Notes under the pieces: generated by a model
Databases searched by the model: none
The model's input: only the letters and a program-made list of their open reading frames with translations
Told to the model about the DNA's origin: nothing
Assembly: GCF_003258605.2 (NCBI RefSeq)
Contig: NZ_CP031264.1
Span: 806,001 to 870,000, forward strand
DNA: 64,000 nucleotides
From: Peterkaempfera bronchialis
Lineage (GTDB): Bacteria > Actinomycetota > Actinomycetes > Streptomycetales > Streptomycetaceae
Direction: 5' to 3'
Program-made: the position numbers and the translations under genes
Shown here: positions 59,394-64,000 of the stretch, piece by piece
How positions within the stretch are numbered: position 1 is the first letter of the stretch
How the letters are laid out: every line of letters starts with the position of its first letter

Positions 59394-62261
59394 TCAGGAG
59401 CTGTACGCCTGGAGCTCGGAGAGCTGGGCGGCGGGCCAACCGGTGTTGCCGGTGAAGGTGAGCTTCAGATAGCGGGCGGTCTTCGCCGGGAAGGTGACGG
59501 TGGCGGTGTTGCCGCTCGCAGGGTCGAAGGTGTAGCCGGTCGCTGCGGCCAGCGTGGTCCAGGTGTTGCCGTCGGTGGAGCCCTGGACCTGGACGGTCTG
59601 GGTGCGCTTGGCCCAGGCGCTGGCCGGCGGCAGCTTCAGCACCAGGCGGCCGACCGACTGGTTGCCGGCCAGGTCGACCTGGATCCACTGCGGGAAGGCG
59701 TTGTTGGTGGACTCCCAGTAGGTGTTGACGTCACCGTCCACCGCGTTGCCCGGGCCGTAGTTCTGGCTGGTGCCGGAGGCGGTGGCCGCCTTGCCGTGGG
59801 CGAGGTCGCCGCTGGGCGGCGGGGTGGTGGGCGTGCCGTCCGAGGCGTACGCCTCCAGCTCGGAGAGCTGGGCGGCGGGCCAGCCGGTGTTGCCGGTGAA
59901 GGTGAGCTTCAGATAGCGGGCCGTGGCGGTCGGGAAGGCGGCGGTGGCGGTGTTGCCGGTCGCCGGGTCGAAGGTGTAGCCGGTCGCTGCGGCCAGCGTG
60001 GTCCAGGTGTTGCCGTCGGTGGAGCCCTGCACCTGGACGGTCTGGGTGCGCTTGGCCCAGGCGGCGGCCGGCGGCAGCTTCAGCACCACCTTGCCGAGGT
60101 CGGCCTTGCAGCCCAGGTCCACCTGGATCCACTGCGGGAAGGCGTTGTTGGTGGACTCCCAGTAGCTGTTGGCGTCACCGTCCACCGCGTTGCCCGGGCC
60201 GTAGTTCTGGCTGGAGCCGGAGGCGGTGGCCGTCCTGCCCTTGGCCAGGTTGCCGGTGCTCGGGGTGCAGCTCGGCGGGGTGGTGGGGGGCGTGGTGGGA
60301 GGCGTCGTCGGCGGGGTCGTCGGCGGGGTGGTGGGAGGCGTGGTCGGCGGGGAGGTCGGCTGATCGGTGGGGCCGGTGGAGCCATTGGCCGGTCGGCCGC
60401 CGTAGGTCCACTGCGGGGCGGGCCAGTTGCCGGAGCAGGTGGAGCCGGTGTTCCAGCCGGAGTTGCCGCCGCCGTCGGTGATCGAGAAGCCGGTGCCCAC
60501 GCAGTTGTGGATCGGGGTGGCGCTCTGCGCGATGTTCTTGGCGGTCACCCTGGTGAACTTCATCGAGGCGTTCGCCTGGGCCTGGATGGCGTAGGTGCCG
60601 GCACCGTCGATGTTGACATTGGTGAGGTTGATGCCGCTGGAGGCGCCCTCGATGGTCTGGATCGCCTCGTAGGAGCTGTCCAGGATGTCGGTGTCGGTGA
60701 CGTTGATGGTGGCGCCGCTGATCGGCTCGTTGAGGCCGTCGAACCAGATGGCTCCGACGCCGAAGTTCCAGTTGTAGTCGCTGTTGCCGGTGCGGATCAG
60801 GGTGTTGCGGGCGGCGGTGATGGTGCCCGCGACCGCAGTGCCGCTACCGGAGTTGACACCGGGGTAGCGGTTGGCGATGTGCAGCCCGCCGCCGTTGGAG
60901 ATGGTGTCGGCCATCACGTTGTCGGAGATGGTGAAGTCCCTGCCGCCGTAGGTGACGATGTTGTTCGCCAGGATCGGCAGGACCACGGTGTTGTGGGTGA
61001 AGCTGTCGTTCACATTGGGCTTGTTCTCCGGCCAGGAGGCCAGGCCGTCGTCACCGGTGTTGCGGACGAAGGTGTTGGTGACGGTGGAGTTGGTGACCCC
61101 GGTGTGGAAGTTCACGCCGTCGGCGGTCTGGTCCAGGATGCGGCTGTTCTTGATGGTGAAGTGGTCCATCGGACCGTCCATCCAGGCGCCGACCTTGGTG
61201 TGCTGGAGCCAGAGGTTGTCGACCGTGGAGTTGGACATCGCGCCGCCCAGCGCGTTGACCTGGTCCTCGTCCACCCGCTCGCGGATGTCGCCGATGATCG
61301 CGAAGTCCTTGAGGGTGACGTTCTGGCTGGGGCCGCCGTCGCTGACGTACTTGCCGTAGATGCCGGCGGCACGGCTGCGGACGTTGGGGTCGCGACCGCC
61401 GAGCACGCTGTACCAGGGGCCCGCCCCGGCCAGTGTCACCCTGTCCACGATCACATGGCTGTACAGGGTGAAGTTGCCCTGCGGGATGTAGACCGTCCTG
61501 CCCTGGGCCGCACCGGCGTTGACGGCGGCCTGGAACTTGGCGGTGGAGTCGGTGGCGCCGGTCGGGTCGGCGCCGAAGTCGGCGACCACGTCGAGGGCGC
61601 CGGACGGCTTGCCGATCGGGCCCGCGACGTTCTCGAAGTCCGCCAGGTCGATGGTGAAGGTCGGCGACTGGGCGGTGGAGGAGACCTGGAGGCGGATCCT
61701 GGTGCCGGCCGGGTAGGTCGAGCCGAGCAGCGTCCGGGCCTCGTCGTAGAAGTGGTGCGGGTTGGTGTCGCCCGGATTGTTGTTGAACGGGTAGCCCCCG
61801 TAGTACCAGCTGTACTTGGAGGTCACATCGACGCTCTTCAGCTTGGACCCGTTGACCAGCAGGTCCATCGAGGCGTCGCGCCCCTTGCCGTCCGGGGAGT
61901 CGGGCAGGCTGTAGCGGAAGTCCATCGCGTTGGCGGGCGCGGTGAGGGTGAACTCCACATACTGGCCGACCGCGTTCAGCGTGACCGCCTGCCGGCCCGA
62001 CGCCTCGGAGGACAGATGGCCGTAGAGGCGGTCGGGGCCGATCACGGTGCCGTTGGTGGTCGCGTACTCCGCCTCCTGCTCCAGGAAGGGGACGGTGGCG
62101 CCACGGCCGGAGACCGCCAGCGGGGAGAGCGTGGGGACACCTGCGGCGTGGGCGGTTCCGGCGCTTGCCATCACGGCCGTGACCAGACCTGCGGCGCCGA
62201 GGGTTCCGGCGGTGAACGCGGCCAGGCTGCGGCGTAGCCGGCTTCCGGGGGGTGACTGCAT
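59394..62261 (-). CDS. Secreted GH87-type alpha-1,3-glucanase (955 residues)
   Basis: The order is inverted relative to the neighbour: signal peptide (1-39), CBM6/35-like module (about 55-215), catalytic parallel beta-helix (about 220-615), TTPP-rich linker (about 625-665) and two very similar discoidin/CBM32-like domains (about 668-805 and 815-955). The candidate catalytic Asp is in DQTADGVN (about 381), with the pair in NTGDDGL 23 and 24 residues later, the same spacing as in the larger enzyme. The proteins start 78 bases apart on the same strand and are probably expressed together. Confidence 0.83.
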   Translation of the reverse strand: MQSPPGSRLRRSLAAFTAGTLGAAGLVTAVMASAGTAHAAGVPTLSPLAVSGRGATVPFLEQEAEYATTNGTVIGPDRLYGHLSSEASGRQAVTLNAVGQYVEFTLTAPANAMDFRYSLPDSPDGKGRDASMDLLVNGSKLKSVDVTSKYSWYYGGYPFNNNPGDTNPHHFYDEARTLLGSTYPAGTRIRLQVSSTAQSPTFTIDLADFENVAGPIGKPSGALDVVADFGADPTGATDSTAKFQAAVNAGAAQGRTVYIPQGNFTLYSHVIVDRVTLAGAGPWYSVLGGRDPNVRSRAAGIYGKYVSDGGPSQNVTLKDFAIIGDIRERVDEDQVNALGGAMSNSTVDNLWLQHTKVGAWMDGPMDHFTIKNSRILDQTADGVNFHTGVTNSTVTNTFVRNTGDDGLASWPENKPNVNDSFTHNTVVLPILANNIVTYGGRDFTISDNVMADTISNGGGLHIANRYPGVNSGSGTAVAGTITAARNTLIRTGNSDYNWNFGVGAIWFDGLNEPISGATINVTDTDILDSSYEAIQTIEGASSGINLTNVNIDGAGTYAIQAQANASMKFTRVTAKNIAQSATPIHNCVGTGFSITDGGGNSGWNTGSTCSGNWPAPQWTYGGRPANGSTGPTDQPTSPPTTPPTTPPTTPPTTPPTTPPTTPPSCTPSTGNLAKGRTATASGSSQNYGPGNAVDGDANSYWESTNNAFPQWIQVDLGCKADLGKVVLKLPPAAAWAKRTQTVQVQGSTDGNTWTTLAAATGYTFDPATGNTATAAFPTATARYLKLTFTGNTGWPAAQLSELEAYASDGTPTTPPPSGDLAHGKAATASGTSQNYGPGNAVDGDVNTYWESTNNAFPQWIQVDLAGNQSVGRLVLKLPPASAWAKRTQTVQVQGSTDGNTWTTLAAATGYTFDPASGNTATVTFPAKTARYLKLTFTGNTGWPAAQLSELQAYSS

Positions 62262-62459
62262 GGGAAATGCACATCCTTGCTGGTCGGATGAGTGGTGGGA
62301 CCAGAGGTGCGGGGAGAGGTCGGATCGCGCGGAGCTTCCGAATGTGACGCGGCCATTTCAGCCGAGCATGGGAAGACTAGGCGCCCCGGATGCACGAAGT
62401 CCATAAGCAGTAGCAAGATTTTGGCAGAATCAACGCAAGGAGCTTACGAGCCAACGCAG

Positions 62460-62500
62460 AAGGGCCCCGGAGCCCCCCTGAGGGGGGTTCCGGGGCCCTT
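62460..62500 (-). terminator. Strong terminator after the GH13 gene
   Basis: AAGGGCCCCGGA pairs with TTCCGGGGCCCTT, and the inner CCCCCC/GGGGGG stem closes with a 3-base loop, giving about 18 pairs. It lies just past the stop of the rightmost gene and upstream of the GH87 promoter. Confidence 0.9.
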
Positions 62501-62512
62501 GCGGTCGACGGC

Positions 62513-64000
62513 TCAGCCGGCGGGGCGCAGCCAGACCGAGGTGTCCGGCGGAAGCTGACCATCCGTCAGTTCTCCGCTGGCCAGCAGTGTCTCCGCTCCG
62601 GCGGGCAGCGGCACCGGGGCGTCGGAGAGGTTGGTGAGGCAGCGGAAGCCGTCGCCCCGGCGGAAGTCGAGTACCCCTGGCGCACTGCCCAGCCAGCCGA
62701 ACTCGCCCTCGCGCAGCTCCGGTTCGGTACGGCGCAGGTGCAGCGCGGTGCGGTAGAGCCGCAGCATCGAACCGGGGTCGGCCGACTGCGCCTCGACGGT
62801 GAGGGCGGCCCAGTCGTCCGGCTGCGGCAGCCAGGGTTCGACGCCGTCGGAGGTGAAGCCGTACGGCTGCGCGGTGCCGGACCAGGGCAGCGGGACGCGG
62901 CAGCCGTCGCGCCCGGGGTTGGTGCCGCCGGAGCGGAAGTGCATCGGGTCCTGGAGCCGGTCCAGGGGAAGGTCCTCGACTTCGGGCAGGCCCAGTTCCT
63001 CACCCTGGTAGAGGTAGACGGAGCCGGGCAGCGCAAGGGAGAGCAGGGCGGCGGCGCGGGCGCGGCGCAGGCCCAGGGCCCGGTCGGTGGGGGTGCCGAA
63101 GGCCTTGGCGGCGAAGCCGAAGCGGGTGTCGCTGCGGCCGTAGCGGGTGACCGTGCGGGTGACGTCGTGGTTGCAGAGCACCCAGGTGGCGGGGGCGCCG
63201 ACCGGGGCGTGCAGGGCGAGGGTGGTGTCGATGGAGGCGCGCAGCGCTTCGGCCTCCCAGGGGCGGGTCAGGAAGTCGAAGTTGAAGGCGGTGTGCAGCT
63301 CGTCCGGGCGCAGGTAGCGGACGAAGCGTTCGGCGTCGGGCAGCCAGACCTCGCCGATCAGGACCCGGGGGTCGGCGTAGGAGTCGGCGATCCGCCGCCA
63401 GGAACGGTAGATCGTGTGCAGCTCCTCCCGGTCGACAAACGGGTGGGGGTCGGTGCCCGGGGTGAAGTCGGGCAGCGCCGGGTCCTTGGCGAGCAGGGCC
63501 GCCGAGTCGATGCGGACGCCGGCGGCGCCGCGGTCGAACCAGAACCGCAGCACGTCCTCGTACTCGGCCCGCACCTCGGGGTGGTCCCAGTTGAGGTCGG
63601 GCTGCTGGGTGGCGAAGAGGTGCAGGTACCAGTCGCCGGGGGTGCCGTCGGGGTCGGTGGTGCGCGTCCAGGGCACGCCGCCGAACTCGGAGACCCAGTC
63701 GTTGGGCGGCAGGTCGCCGCCGGGGCCACGGCCGGGCCGGAAGTGGAAGCGCTCCCGCTCGGGGCTGCCGGGGCCGGCGGCGAGGGCCGCCTGGAACCAG
63801 GGGTGGGCGTCCGACACATGGTTGGGGACGATGTCGACGATGGTGCGGATGCCCAGGTCGAGCGCCTCGGTGATGAGCTTCTCGGCGTCGGCGAGGGTGC
63901 CGAAGGCGGGGTCGACGTCCCGGTAGTCGGCGACGTCGTAACCGCCGTCGGCCAGCGGGGAGGGGTACCAGGGGTTGAACCAGATGGCCTCGATGCCGAG
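62513..64000 (-). CDS. GH13 alpha-glucosidase, N-terminus beyond the window
   Basis: About 495 residues are present; the frame is open to the right edge. The conserved regions are [21 protein letters not shown] (nucleophile Asp), IGEVWLPD (acid Glu) and LCNHDVTRT. The sequence parallels the aglA product at many points ([46 protein letters not shown]). An oligo-1,6-glucosidase/alpha-glucosidase is likely. As the neighbour of two GH87 genes it could split nigero-oligosaccharides, which is inference. Confidence 0.88.
   Translation of the reverse strand, partial: LGIEAIWFNPWYPSPLADGGYDVADYRDVDPAFGTLADAEKLITEALDLGIRTIVDIVPNHVSDAHPWFQAALAAGPGSPERERFHFRPGRGPGGDLPPNDWVSEFGGVPWTRTTDPDGTPGDWYLHLFATQQPDLNWDHPEVRAEYEDVLRFWFDRGAAGVRIDSAALLAKDPALPDFTPGTDPHPFVDREELHTIYRSWRRIADSYADPRVLIGEVWLPDAERFVRYLRPDELHTAFNFDFLTRPWEAEALRASIDTTLALHAPVGAPATWVLCNHDVTRTVTRYGRSDTRFGFAAKAFGTPTDRALGLRRARAAALLSLALPGSVYLYQGEELGLPEVEDLPLDRLQDPMHFRSGGTNPGRDGCRVPLPWSGTAQPYGFTSDGVEPWLPQPDDWAALTVEAQSADPGSMLRLYRTALHLRRTEPELREGEFGWLGSAPGVLDFRRGDGFRCLTNLSDAPVPLPAGAETLLASGELTDGQLPPDTSVWLRPAG

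Noticed and set aside
54933-62237. A 2434-residue open frame antisense to both GH87 genes
   Set aside because: High GC with G/C in third positions keeps the opposite frame free of stops. The translation is Gly/Val/Asp/Arg-rich with no domain, signal or ribosome binding site.
1-64000. tRNA, rRNA, CRISPR, origin or telomere features
   Set aside because: No cloverleaf, conserved rRNA block, regularly spaced repeat array, DnaA-box cluster or end palindromes were recognised.

Overview
The window comes from a very GC-rich actinomycete, almost certainly a member of the Streptomycetaceae (Streptomyces, Kitasatospora or Streptacidiphilus). The signs are GC-rich third codon positions, GTG starts behind GGAGG-type ribosome binding sites, CebR-type and MalR-type sugar regulation, a mal operon without its own ATPase gene, an HTH/ATPase/DUF397 developmental triad, and many secreted polysaccharidases. 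No rRNA, tRNA, CRISPR array, replication origin or chromosome-end repeat was seen.

Layout. 0-3.3 kb: plant polysaccharide genes (start of a GH30-like enzyme, a ROK repressor, and a GH6-CBM2 cellulase with two CebR-like boxes). 3.6-9 kb: an accessory island holding a PIMT-like methyltransferase coupled to a 40-residue peptide, a frameshifted tyrosine recombinase, a MerR-PP2C fusion with a MerR-type promoter, a Tn3 transposase remnant, an IS5-type transposase, and a truncated, frameshifted small gene. 9.1-13.8 kb: a geranylgeranyl-reductase-like flavoenzyme, a DUF4184 membrane protein, a kinase-NUDIX fusion and a ROK sugar kinase; the kinase is divergent from a LacI regulator over a perfect palindrome. 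15-21.4 kb: lipid and redox genes (acyl-CoA ligase, etfBA, thioredoxin, lysophosphatidic-acid-type acyltransferase, double GNAT). 21.4-27.5 kb: a DUF6421-SDR-threonine aldolase operon and an amino-acid ABC importer. 27.5-31 kb: the efeOBU iron operon behind an iron box. 31-43.4 kb: GNAT, DUF5134, M56 peptidase, DMT transporter, MarR/MFS pair, TetR, the WhiJ-like triad, a GH3 hydrolase and a CbiX-like chelatase. 43.4-52.2 kb: a G8-domain beta-helix protein, then malR, a GH13 alpha-glucosidase and malGFE. 52.5-54.9 kb: hmgA-fahA for homogentisate breakdown. 55-64 kb: two very large secreted GH87-type alpha-1,3-glucanases and a second GH13 glucosidase, cut by the window end.

How it works together. 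The right-hand 20 kb reads as an alpha-glucan utilisation region. Two GH87 enzymes with opposite domain order would attack alpha-1,3-glucan outside the cell, the MalEFG importer would bring in alpha-gluco-oligosaccharides, and two GH13 glucosidases would finish them inside, under MalR. The left edge shows the parallel cellulose theme under CebR. The most unusual items are the methyltransferase/40-mer pair, the MerR-phosphatase fusion with its intact dyad promoter, the shared TGCACGTGCA palindromes of the WhiJ-like triad, a long imperfect hairpin that covers the hmgA ribosome binding site and start codon, and the GH87 pair.
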